Assembly (NCBI GenBank): GCA_035315125.1
Contig: DATFYI010000205.1
Span: 1-6,622 of the forward strand
DNA: 6,622 bases
Origin: DATFYI01 sp035315125
GTDB lineage: Bacteria > Chloroflexota > Anaerolineae > Anaerolineales > Anaerolineaceae
Direction: 5' to 3'
Shown: one piece after another, positions 1 to 5,144 of the stretch
How the letters are laid out: each line of letters opens with the position of its first letter
Numbering within the stretch: position 1 is the first letter of the stretch
Position numbers and translations under genes: made by a program
The notes under the pieces: model-generated
Database searches by the model: none
The model's input: the letters and a program-made list of their open reading frames with translations, nothing else
What the model was told of the DNA's origin: nothing

Positions 1-15
1 GAGTCGCTTTTTAAA

Positions 16-48
16 CAAAAAAGCGCCCTCCACCTCTGGAGAGCGCTT
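16..48 (-). terminator. Rho-independent terminator for the VOC-family gene
   Basis: On the minus strand a 12-bp stem (positions 48-37 with 32-21, loop 36-33) is followed by a run of six T (22-17, the first two also able to pair). The only imperfect pair, 42 with 27, is U-G on the minus strand but A-C on the plus strand, so the hairpin is better as a minus-strand transcript. It lies about 190 nt after the VOC gene stop with no other gene between. Its core is almost identical to the hairpin at 5117-5144. Confidence 0.85.
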
Positions 49-184
49 CAATTTTCAGAAAATTTCTTATCTCAACGCCGGCCTAAATTTACCCCCCTGC
101 GTGAGGCTTTAACCATACACCAGCATACCATGATCATCGCCCTCCGAGCAGATCTTGCGAGTGACCATTTAGACCGGCTTCTCA

Positions 185-219
185 TCCAGACCGGTCAGAT
201 TGGAATGGTGTGGTCTGGA
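185..219. repeat. 8-bp inverted repeat in the 3' region of the VOC gene
   Basis: TCCAGACC (185-192) and GGTCTGGA (212-219) are exact reverse complements with a 19-nt loop. The left arm also overlaps a short direct repeat, AGACCGG, at 171-177 and 188-194. No T run follows on either strand, so it is not a convincing terminator. It may be an mRNA 3' stem or chance. The rest of 49-240 holds no coding region I can support. Confidence 0.35.
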
Positions 220-240
220 AAACGACCGGAGCCGTTAAGC

Positions 241-603
241 TTACATTTCCATGGGTGTCAAGAGCTGAAAGTAGTTGCCATCCGGGTCAGCCAGGGTGGC
301 AATCCAGCCTTCGCCCATTTTGTAAGGCTCCCGGATCACCGCACCACCGAAACCCTTGATTCTTTCAAACTCTTCTTGAACCTGGCTGGTCTCAAAATTC
401 AGCATTACCCGACCCGGATCTTTGGTTTTTCCACCCATTTCGGAATGCTCCAGAACGCCCACATAGCCATTGCCCACCTGCCAACCAACGAAACCACTCT
501 CTCGTTCTGCCATATCCGGCGGTTTCCCAATGACCTTTTCGTAGAAGGTCGAGAGTGCATCGAACTGTTTGGTGCCGATCATGACCGAATTTAATTTTAA
601 CAT
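241..603 (-). CDS. VOC-superfamily (glyoxalase/bleomycin-resistance fold) protein, 120 aa
   Basis: This is a small single-unit vicinal-oxygen-chelate protein with two beta-alpha-beta-beta-beta halves: residues 1-55, opening MLKLNSVMIG with the helix around FYEKVIG, and 65-120, with the helix VQEEFERIKGFGG and the closing strands GWIATLADPDGNYFQLL. The DPDGN turn before the last strand is a family hallmark. The start at 603 is preferred over the ATG at 627 because AAAAGGAG lies about 7 nt upstream and translation there begins directly at the first beta strand; the extra eight residues at 627 would cover this ribosome-binding site. The usual metal ligands of glyoxalase I are not in place: the first strand has Asn where His is common, and the last strand reads NYFQL with Gln where Glu is usual. 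Ni/Zn glyoxalase activity is therefore unlikely and the substrate is unknown. It appears monocistronic, with its own -10-like box upstream and a terminator downstream. Confidence 0.9.
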   Translation of the reverse strand: MLKLNSVMIGTKQFDALSTFYEKVIGKPPDMAERESGFVGWQVGNGYVGVLEHSEMGGKTKDPGRVMLNFETSQVQEEFERIKGFGGAVIREPYKMGEGWIATLADPDGNYFQLLTPMEM

Positions 604-662
604 GGATACGCTCCTTTTGAGCTGCATAAAAATATATTTATAAATATCATCTAGATAGTCTT

Positions 663-668
663 ATTATA
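663..668 (-). promoter_or_regulatory. Possible -10 box of the VOC-family gene
   Basis: A consensus TATAAT occurs on the minus strand about 60 nt before the start codon at 603, in AT-rich DNA just downstream of the terminator at 686-711. No good -35 hexamer sits 16-18 nt upstream, so the call rests on the -10 alone. In so AT-rich a stretch a TATAAT can occur by chance. Confidence 0.35.
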
Positions 669-685
669 ATACATCTTGCAATAAT

Positions 686-711
686 AAAAGCGCCTTCCTA
701 AAAAGGAAAGC
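686..711 (-). terminator. Rho-independent terminator for the sulfotransferase-sulfatase-lgt transcript
   Basis: On the minus strand GCTTTCCT (711-704) pairs with AGGAAGGC (699-692) around a TTTT loop and is followed by GCTTTTATT. The pair 709/694 is U-G on this strand and A-C on the other, which favours the minus direction. It is the first terminator after lgt on that strand, about 275 nt past its stop, and the intervening DNA is a decayed gene. The trailing GGCGCTTTT matches the other two terminators in the window. Confidence 0.7.
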
Positions 712-828
712 AGTTCGTTGCCAGATTAAAAGAAACGATCAGCCTGGCACAACCACCCGGGTAGATGAAAGTAAACTTTAGATTGGCTCAAACGGAGAAA
801 TTACTCTGGTTCGAGTGAGTGGAAGTGC

Positions 829-985
829 CTATAACATAATCAATGGCAACGCCGTGACGCCTGGTCCAAGGTGTGCAAATCCTTTGACATTTCTGGGCGT
901 GGTGTTTCAGATAATTCGATTTCGATGGGGATTTAGCCGGCTTGAGTTTCGATGACGACATCCACTTCCGAGCCTGCCTTACAAA
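829..985 (-). pseudogene. Remnant of the C-terminal end of a DUF4143-type AAA ATPase
   Basis: Directly after the lgt stop, the minus strand reads GSEVDVVIETQAG, then a TAA stop (935-933), then IPIEIELSETPRPEMSK in the same frame. After a change of frame near 880 it reads AHLGPGVTALPLIML and ends in TAG (831-829). The pattern G-S-E-V-D-x-V-I-E, then P-I-E-I-x-L-S-x-T-P-R-P, then L-x-P-G-V-T-A-L-P is typical of the nuclease-like tail of ATPases with a C-terminal DUF4143 domain. Between the last two motifs the family normally has a further 20-30 residues, so an internal deletion is likely as well as the stop and frameshift. The ATPase domain is absent: similarity begins next to the lgt stop codon, so a rearrangement probably joined the fragment there. 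No start codon or ribosome-binding site is visible and it should not be translated. The identification is from motif memory, not a search. Confidence 0.55.
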
Positions 986-1843
986 CTATCCGCTGGCCTC
1001 ATTCTTTGCCCAAAACGGGAGACGGATCGCCTGGTAGCGGCCCAACAGCAGGATGAGCCCGCACAAAGCCAGCAGCAGCGATACCAGCCGCGTATAGCTC
1101 AGCCCCGTCCCGGGAAGAACAGGCTGGTCAGGACGGAATGTCTCGATGATCACCCGGCCAATCCCCGCCAGGATCATCCAGCCAAAGAACACCGCCCCCG
1201 GCCGCAGATGCTTCTCGAAGCGCCGCGACAACCAGATCAGCAGCCCCGCCGCCGCGAAATTCCAGATCATCTCGTAAGCAAAGGTTGGGTGGAAGCGGGT
1301 TGTCGCTACCGGAAATTGCGTCAGGTCGTTCCACGGTGGGATGCGGTGATTTGCGTCGATTGGGATGCCCCAGGGCAGGGTGGTCGGCGGACCATAAAGT
1401 TCCTGGTTGATGAAATTCGCCGGCCGCGCCAGCCCCTGGCCAATGAGCAGGTAAGGGGCGACCGAATCCAGGAGCTTCCACAGGTCCACGGGATTCCGCC
1501 TGGCATAGATCAACAGCGCGATCCCGCCGAACAGGAACCCTCCAAAGATGTGCAGTCCGCCCTCCGGAATGTTCAGGATGTCAAGCGGGTTTTGCAGGTA
1601 GCGAGTTCCTCCCCCCAGAATGTTGTTCGCCACGTACCACAATCGCGCCCCGATGATCCCGGCAACCAGCAGCCACGGTAATGCGTCCCAAATCCAGTTC
1701 GGGTCTCCGCCCTTCCGTTTTAGCTCGCGCGATGCCAGCCAGGCTGCGATCAAAAAGGCTGCGAGCACGATAACCCCATACCAGTGTAGCGACAGATGAA
1801 AGCTGCCGATTTGAATGGTAAAAATAATTGGATTGATATTCAT
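986..1843 (-). CDS. lgt: Prolipoprotein diacylglyceryl transferase (Lgt), 285 aa
   Basis: This integral membrane enzyme moves diacylglycerol from phosphatidylglycerol to the lipobox cysteine of prolipoproteins, the first step of lipoprotein maturation. Visible family marks are LHWYG (19-23), EGGLHIFGG (94-102), the signature ARPANFINQELYG (139-151, holding the conserved Arg and the N-F-x-N-x-E core), FHPTFAYE (184-191) and GRVIIETFRPDQ (229-240). Hydrophobic segments lie near 21-37, 55-72, 96-113, 193-205, 217-234 and 252-268. The length is normal for Lgt. The start at 1843 is chosen because AGAGG lies about 8 nt upstream and MNINPIIFTI is a normal Lgt N-terminus; the longer open frame to 2083 only runs through the sulfatase gene. 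Where E. coli Lgt has His103 in its HGG motif, this protein has Phe100, with a His two residues earlier; Trp or Tyr is known at this place in other phyla. It follows the sulfatase-fold gene by 64 nt and is probably the last gene of its operon. Confidence 0.97.
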   Translation of the reverse strand: MNINPIIFTIQIGSFHLSLHWYGVIVLAAFLIAAWLASRELKRKGGDPNWIWDALPWLLVAGIIGARLWYVANNILGGGTRYLQNPLDILNIPEGGLHIFGGFLFGGIALLIYARRNPVDLWKLLDSVAPYLLIGQGLARPANFINQELYGPPTTLPWGIPIDANHRIPPWNDLTQFPVATTRFHPTFAYEMIWNFAAAGLLIWLSRRFEKHLRPGAVFFGWMILAGIGRVIIETFRPDQPVLPGTGLSYTRLVSLLLALCGLILLLGRYQAIRLPFWAKNEASG

Positions 1844-1907
1844 ATCCCTGCCTCTTAAGGTGCGATATACGATATGCAAGAATCCCGTCCGGATAACAAC
1901 TGGCGGA

Positions 1908-3500
1908 TCACTCCATATAACCCAGGTCGCGCAGGCGCTGCTCGAGGAATGGGTCCGAAATGTCCACGGTTGGCACAGTCCAGCCTTCGGGTTGGTTATC
2001 TCGGCAGGCCTGCAGGAACTCCGCCAGTTGCTCAACCAAAGCCTGGCGCATCTCCTCCCTGGGCAGCCCGTCTTCATCGCCAAATGTTAAAAGGCGTCTC
2101 CCGATCCCTTCGATATCATACAGCTTGGTTTCCGCCCCATACACGGCGCGGTGGGTCTCGCGTGTGTGCAGTGGCGCGATTAGCTCGGGTTCGCGCCGCT
2201 CCATCATCTGCAGCGCGTCCCCCGGAGCATAAGCTTCGCTGATCACCCTGTTTTGCGGCCCCCTGCCAACGCTTTCCGGAGTACCGAACTCTTTCACCAG
2301 GCTACCCTGGCGGGTATCTGTTCGTTCGCCGGTATCGTTGCTCACTTCGGCGATGCCGGCAGCGTGCAGGATGGTTTGGAACAGGCGTGTGGTCAGCACA
2401 GGCTGTTTTACCCGCCAACCCTTGCGCTGGCCTGGCAGGCGTATCAGCAAGGGCACCTGGATCAATTCCTTGTAAACGCCAAAGCCATGCCCCATGAAGT
2501 TGTGTTCGCCCAGCATCTCGCCATGGTCAGCGGCGATGATCACCAGCGTATTGTCCAGGATCGTTCCGTGTTCCAGGAGTTCGAGAAGCTTGCCCAGCAG
2601 GTGGTCCTGGTAAGCCACTTCCGCATCGTACATGTCGCTCATCGTGCGCGCTTCCAGTTCGCTGAACGGCCGTTTCAGCGGGATCAGCCACTGCATGGCC
2701 TGGGTGTTAAAAGAGCGCATGAACTGGCGGGCGTTGCGTTCTTCCTGAATTTGCGGGGCAAATCGCTCGATATACTGGCGCGGCGGGAAAAATGGCAGAT
2801 GCGTCTCCATCAAATTCAAGAACAACAGGAACGGTGCAAGGTCCGCCCGCCTTGATTTGGCGTCCAGGAAATTGGTTACGTCAGCGATCGAGCGCACTGT
2901 GTAGCCCTTGAAATGCACCAAGCGCGTCCACAAGGGTACGAAAATGGGGTGTGTAGCTGCCTGCAACAATTCATTCGAGGTGGCGAACTTGTTCTGGATG
3001 GGATCCAATATTTTGCGCACCAGGTCCTCGGCATGATCCCAGGCCCGTTCCAGGGGATACACGGAACTGTTCGGGAAATCCCGCGGGATATTGGGTGTCG
3101 TCCCGCTGTAATTGTAGAATTTCTGGAACCCGGCGCGCAGGTTGTTGTGAATCAGGCCAAGCAGTGGGTTGTTACAAAACCCCACCGTTTCGTACCCGCT
3201 ACGCTTCAGGTGCTCGGCAAAGGTGACAAAGCGCCCGTCAAGCTTGCTGTTCGCCTGAGTAGCCTGGTGCGTGCTGGGAGGCAGACCTGTAAACATGGAG
3301 GCGTGCGAAGGAATCGTCCACTGCGCCGGAGCAATGGCGTTCTCGAAGGTTATTGCCGAACGGGCAAAAGCATCCAGGTTGGGTGTTGTTCCGCGCGCAT
3401 ACCCGTAACAGCCCAACCGGTCAAAGCGGTGCGTGTCCAAAATAATCAACAGAATATTTGTTTTTGAAGAGCCAGGCACAAGGCCAGGGGGAGTGATCAT
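1908..3500 (-). CDS. Sulfatase-fold (alkaline phosphatase superfamily) hydrolase with Thr at the nucleophile position, 530 aa
   Basis: The N-terminal core begins with TNILLIILDTHRFDRLGCYG (14-33), where Asp22 is an expected metal ligand. The nucleophile loop is WTIPSHASMFTG (61-72), and the second metal site is AADHGEMLGEHNFMGHG (323-339), with Asp325, His326 and His338. The loop aligns with the sulfatase signature C/S-x-P-S-R-x-x-x-x-T-G, but Thr62 replaces the formylglycine Cys/Ser and His66 replaces Arg. Classic formylglycine chemistry is therefore not expected. A Thr nucleophile is used by phosphoryl-transfer members of the superfamily, so a phosphodiesterase or phosphotransferase role is as likely as a sulfatase. 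There is no signal peptide or transmembrane segment, which points to the cytoplasm. The start at 3500 lies 10 nt past the stop of the sulfotransferase gene and lacks a strong Shine-Dalgarno site, so translational coupling is likely. The C-terminus (about 500-530) is a short charged tail. The substrate is unknown. Confidence 0.9.
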   Translation of the reverse strand: MITPPGLVPGSSKTNILLIILDTHRFDRLGCYGYARGTTPNLDAFARSAITFENAIAPAQWTIPSHASMFTGLPPSTHQATQANSKLDGRFVTFAEHLKRSGYETVGFCNNPLLGLIHNNLRAGFQKFYNYSGTTPNIPRDFPNSSVYPLERAWDHAEDLVRKILDPIQNKFATSNELLQAATHPIFVPLWTRLVHFKGYTVRSIADVTNFLDAKSRRADLAPFLLFLNLMETHLPFFPPRQYIERFAPQIQEERNARQFMRSFNTQAMQWLIPLKRPFSELEARTMSDMYDAEVAYQDHLLGKLLELLEHGTILDNTLVIIAADHGEMLGEHNFMGHGFGVYKELIQVPLLIRLPGQRKGWRVKQPVLTTRLFQTILHAAGIAEVSNDTGERTDTRQGSLVKEFGTPESVGRGPQNRVISEAYAPGDALQMMERREPELIAPLHTRETHRAVYGAETKLYDIEGIGRRLLTFGDEDGLPREEMRQALVEQLAEFLQACRDNQPEGWTVPTVDISDPFLEQRLRDLGYME

Positions 3501-3510
3501 CGCCGCTGGC

Positions 3511-4137
3511 TCAGGACAACCCTGGGATAATCTGGGGCAGCCCCTGCCGGTTCCGGTAGAGCTGCGGATCGATCGCTTTGCGCATCTGCGTCGTATCCAG
3601 CGGCCGGCCCAGGAAATGAGCCAGATCGCTCAGCGCCAGTTCCGGCTCTATGACCAACAAATTGTAGTGCAGCGGCAGGGTTTGCATGTTGGGCTGCCTG
3701 TTCAGCCAATCACTAACTCGGGAAAGATGGTCTTGAAATACCATTTTCATCTGTTGATCCTGCTGCGGTGTGCTGGGTTTTTGTCTCCCAGCCAGCATTT
3801 TTGCCTGGCTGGCCAGCACCTCGCCGAGATCTCGCTGCATGAAAACAACCCGGTAGCGGTAGGAGGACGGCAGAAATTGCAGCAAGGGTGAAACGATCTT
3901 AACCACCTTGCCCTGGGCTTCTTGCAGCCAGGCGGTATCACCGCTCTTCAGGTTCTTGACCGGCTCGAATTCGAAATAGCCATGCGGATTGAACTGGTCA
4001 TTGCTGCGCAAATGATCGACCAGCAGCTCATACCCGGCGAACTGCAGTATTCTCATCATTAAAGAGGTGCCTGAGCGAGGTAGCCCGGAGACAACCACGA
4101 TCTCCTGCTCGTGCGACTCACCTGAAGTGACTGACAT
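3511..4137 (-). CDS. Sulfotransferase-family (PAPS-dependent type) protein, 208 aa
   Basis: Sulfotransferases of this fold move sulfuryl from PAPS to a hydroxyl or amine. The 5'-phosphosulfate loop is VSGLPRSGTSLMMRIL (16-31), a P-loop variant typical of the superfamily. The 3'-phosphate-binding strand and helix are VVFMQRDLGEVLASQAKML (97-115), with Arg102 and Ser110 as expected contacts. The protein is compact, without the 250-300 residues of many cytosolic enzymes, but both nucleotide motifs are intact. There is no signal peptide or membrane segment. The start at 4137 is supported by GGGAGG 5-6 nt upstream. It is the first gene of a tight unit with the sulfatase-fold gene (10-nt gap) and lgt. 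The acceptor cannot be told from sequence; a glycan, lipid or small molecule is possible. Kinase activity is an alternative reading of the P-loop but does not fit the second motif. Confidence 0.86.
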   Translation of the reverse strand: MSVTSGESHEQEIVVVSGLPRSGTSLMMRILQFAGYELLVDHLRSNDQFNPHGYFEFEPVKNLKSGDTAWLQEAQGKVVKIVSPLLQFLPSSYRYRVVFMQRDLGEVLASQAKMLAGRQKPSTPQQDQQMKMVFQDHLSRVSDWLNRQPNMQTLPLHYNLLVIEPELALSDLAHFLGRPLDTTQMRKAIDPQLYRNRQGLPQIIPGLS

Positions 4138-4167
4138 ACCTGCCTCCCTTTACCGAATAATATAGTG

Positions 4168-4197
4168 AGTATATGCCACTCGCTCTGTTTTTGTCCT
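4168..4197 (-). promoter_or_regulatory. Possible promoter of the sulfotransferase-sulfatase-lgt operon
   Basis: On the minus strand, TATACT (4173-4168) is preceded by AGGACA (4197-4192) with an 18-nt spacer. The -10 matches five of six consensus bases and the -35 four of six. A transcript starting about 7 nt after the -10 would have a leader of about 20 nt that contains the GGGAGG ribosome-binding site. This is a consensus reading only; the surrounding AT-rich DNA offers other weak candidates. Confidence 0.4.
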
Positions 4198-4470
4198 GGC
4201 AGTTTGTTAACATTTTGTTATTAAACGGTAATATTGATAGCTCTAACTTTTCTGACCGGAAAATTCGCCTGAAAGCGTTCATCCCCATGCACCTTGGGAA
4301 AATATGTACAATACCACTTCGTGGCACTTAAACGAACCCAACCTCGCTAAACATGTCCGATTTTTATACACAGATCCGTGCTTTCTCCTTTATTTTGTGT
4401 TACAGAGATCTATACTATAAAACAGTCTATTGGATATTACGAACATGGTGCGAGTTATATCTCTTAAAGT
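4198..4470. other. AT-rich intergenic spacer with no gene recognised
   Basis: This stretch separates the operon's likely promoter from the palindromic region behind the cupin gene. Short open frames exist on both strands, but none has a convincing ribosome-binding site with protein-like composition. A short stem CCAC-TTC-GTGG occurs near 4316-4326. A purine-rich AAAGGAG occurs on the minus strand near 4386-4392 but leads to no plausible product. I see no RNA gene here. Confidence 0.5.
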
Positions 4471-4606
4471 GCATAACAGTTTGTATTCGCGGAGCATGGC
4501 GGCGGGGCGAGCGTGGACAATGGTTGGGAGCAGAGAAAACTCGAAGCCAGAAAACTGCCTGTAAAACGCGCAGAATCCCACTTGTCGGGTGCAGGCGTTG
4601 TTAGGC
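4471..4606 (-). other. Candidate attC-like recombination site (imperfect palindrome, 136 bp)
   Basis: Read on the minus strand, the segment starts with GCCTAAC (4606-4600), fitting the attC R'' consensus RYYYAAC, and ends with GTTATGC (4477-4471), close to R' GTTRRRY with one mismatch. Between them GACAAGTGGGA (4586-4576) can pair with TCCCAACCATTGTC (4529-4516) through a three-base bulge, giving an internal stem. The total length falls within the range known for attC sites (about 57-141 bp). It begins 17 nt after the cupin stop codon, where a cassette attC is expected. The two halves are unequal in length and no clean L''/L' pair is obvious, so the call is tentative; an unrelated interspersed palindrome is the main alternative. 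Confidence 0.4.
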
Positions 4607-4609
4607 GGC
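4600..4609 (+). repeat. Left arm of the 10-bp inverted repeat flanking the cupin gene
   Basis: GTTAGGCGGC here is the exact reverse complement of GCCGCCTAAC at 5006-5015. The pair encloses the cupin gene with 14 nt to the stop codon on this side. Three of the ten bases lie outside the seven-base attC-like core, so the complementarity extends into the body of the unit. Confidence 0.75.
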
Positions 4610-4623
4610 GACTGGATTAAATG

Positions 4624-4980
4624 TCAGGCCTCAGCTTGCTGTTGCCTGAATATATCGACCGAGATCTCCACCGCCGGCGTCGTTCCTTTGTTCTCAAGCC
4701 AGTGCGTGGTGTCCTTGTCCTCGGGCCAGCCCGCTCCCGGCCCATACTCCTTAGCCACTCCATTTCGATGGTCAGTGATCGTTCCTTGCAGTATGTAGAC
4801 CATGCCCGGCCTGTCTTTATGGTCGTGAATCGGGCCGAAGACGCCTCCAGGTTCGAAGGTCACCATACGCATTCGAAGTTGGCGCCCTGCCATGCCCTCG
4901 ATTTCAGGGCCAAGGTCAACCGTTGCTAGTAGCTTCACCGTGACACCTTTCGTCTCAGGTGCCGCCTGTTCGTTTTTCAT
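4624..4980 (-). CDS. Small single-domain cupin protein, 118 aa
   Basis: One conserved beta-barrel (cupin) domain fills the protein from about residue 14 to 112. Motif 1 is FGPIHDHKDRPGMVYILQG (48-66), with His52 and His54 as metal ligands. The Glu usual in motif 1 (H-x-H-x3-4-E-x6-G) is replaced by Gly59. Motif 2 is GPGAGWPEDKDTTHWLENKG (80-99), with His93 as the third His and Asn97 in the family position. A metal site of three His is thus possible. There is no signal peptide. The start at 4980 has AAGGAG about 7 nt upstream. Function cannot be assigned: small cupins include dioxygenases, isomerases and binding proteins. The gene stands alone, enclosed by the inverted repeat 4600-4609/5006-5015, with neither a terminator of the local type nor a clear promoter, which fits a transferred cassette gene. 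Confidence 0.88.
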   Translation of the reverse strand: MKNEQAAPETKGVTVKLLATVDLGPEIEGMAGRQLRMRMVTFEPGGVFGPIHDHKDRPGMVYILQGTITDHRNGVAKEYGPGAGWPEDKDTTHWLENKGTTPAVEISVDIFRQQQAEA

Positions 4981-5005
4981 CGCTATCTCCTTTATGTACG
5001 TCCTG

Positions 5006-5015
5006 GCCGCCTAAC
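5006..5015 (-). repeat. Right arm of the 10-bp inverted repeat flanking the cupin gene
   Basis: On the minus strand this reads GTTAGGCGGC, identical to 4600-4609 in opposite orientation, and lies 25 nt before the cupin start codon. The first seven bases fit the GTTRRRY core at which integron integrases join cassettes. Confidence 0.75.
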
Positions 5016-5116
5016 TATTAATTAAACAGAATCCTGGTACGCTTTAATTTTACCGCCTGCCCACTTTTATCATTGGGGGAATCTCTTTCCCGATACCTTA
5101 ATAATAACAATACAAC

Positions 5117-5144
5117 AAAAAAGCGCCCTCCATCTCTGGAGGGC
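5117..5144 (-). terminator. Rho-independent terminator for the oleate hydratase gene
   Basis: On the minus strand GCCCTCCA (5144-5137) pairs perfectly with TGGAGGGC (5132-5125) around a GAGA loop, followed by GC and six T (5122-5117). It lies about 212 nt after the oleate hydratase stop and ahead of the cupin gene, insulating the latter. A stretch of about 26 bases (5116-5141) matches 16-41 with a single difference. Confidence 0.88.

Larger units (their letters stand above)
4477..5014 (-). mobile_element. Candidate lone integron-type gene cassette carrying the cupin gene
   Basis: In minus-strand order the unit would start at the TT of GTTAGGC (core 5015-5009), carry a ribosome-binding site and the cupin gene with only 35 nt of leader, and end with the attC-like site whose last core is GTTATGC (4477-4471). 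An integron cassette inserts between G and TT of such cores. The cassette's own left core (GTTAGGC) is perfectly complementary to its R'' (GCCTAAC). The right-hand core differs, as expected when its last six bases belong to the recipient DNA. No integrase gene, attI site or neighbouring cassette is visible, so if real this is a single attC unit away from an integron. The inference rests on short motifs and spacing. Confidence 0.38.

Noticed and set aside
5..25. Second hairpin CGCTTTTT/AAAAAGCG overlapping the first terminator, as an attenuator-like switch
   Set aside because: On the minus strand it lies at the downstream edge of the terminator, so it would form only after termination should have occurred; it probably reflects the A and T runs.
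130..594. Plus-strand open frame of 154 codons
   Set aside because: It is antisense to the VOC gene, which has clear family motifs, and has no ribosome-binding site.
809..818. GGTTCGAGT, resembling a tRNA T-loop
   Set aside because: The flanking bases do not form the T-stem, and no acceptor stem or anticodon arm can be drawn.
782..954. Open plus-strand frame with protein-like stretches opposite the ATPase remnant
   Set aside because: It has no start codon or ribosome-binding site and begins after a stop; the minus-strand reading has recognisable family motifs.
1844..2083. N-terminal extension of Lgt by 80 residues
   Set aside because: The added residues are low-complexity readthrough of the sulfatase gene in another frame; the Lgt fold starts at 1843 with its own ribosome-binding site.
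4118..4327. Minus-strand open frame of 69 codons upstream of and overlapping the sulfotransferase start
   Set aside because: It overlaps the likely promoter and the strong ribosome-binding site of the sulfotransferase and lacks protein-like composition.
4353..4604. Plus-strand open frame of 83 codons
   Set aside because: Its second half reads through the attC-like palindrome, it has no ribosome-binding site, and the product looks like no protein I know.
5078..5096. Hairpin GGGAA-TCTCT-TTCCC as a terminator
   Set aside because: The stem is only five pairs and no T run follows on either strand.
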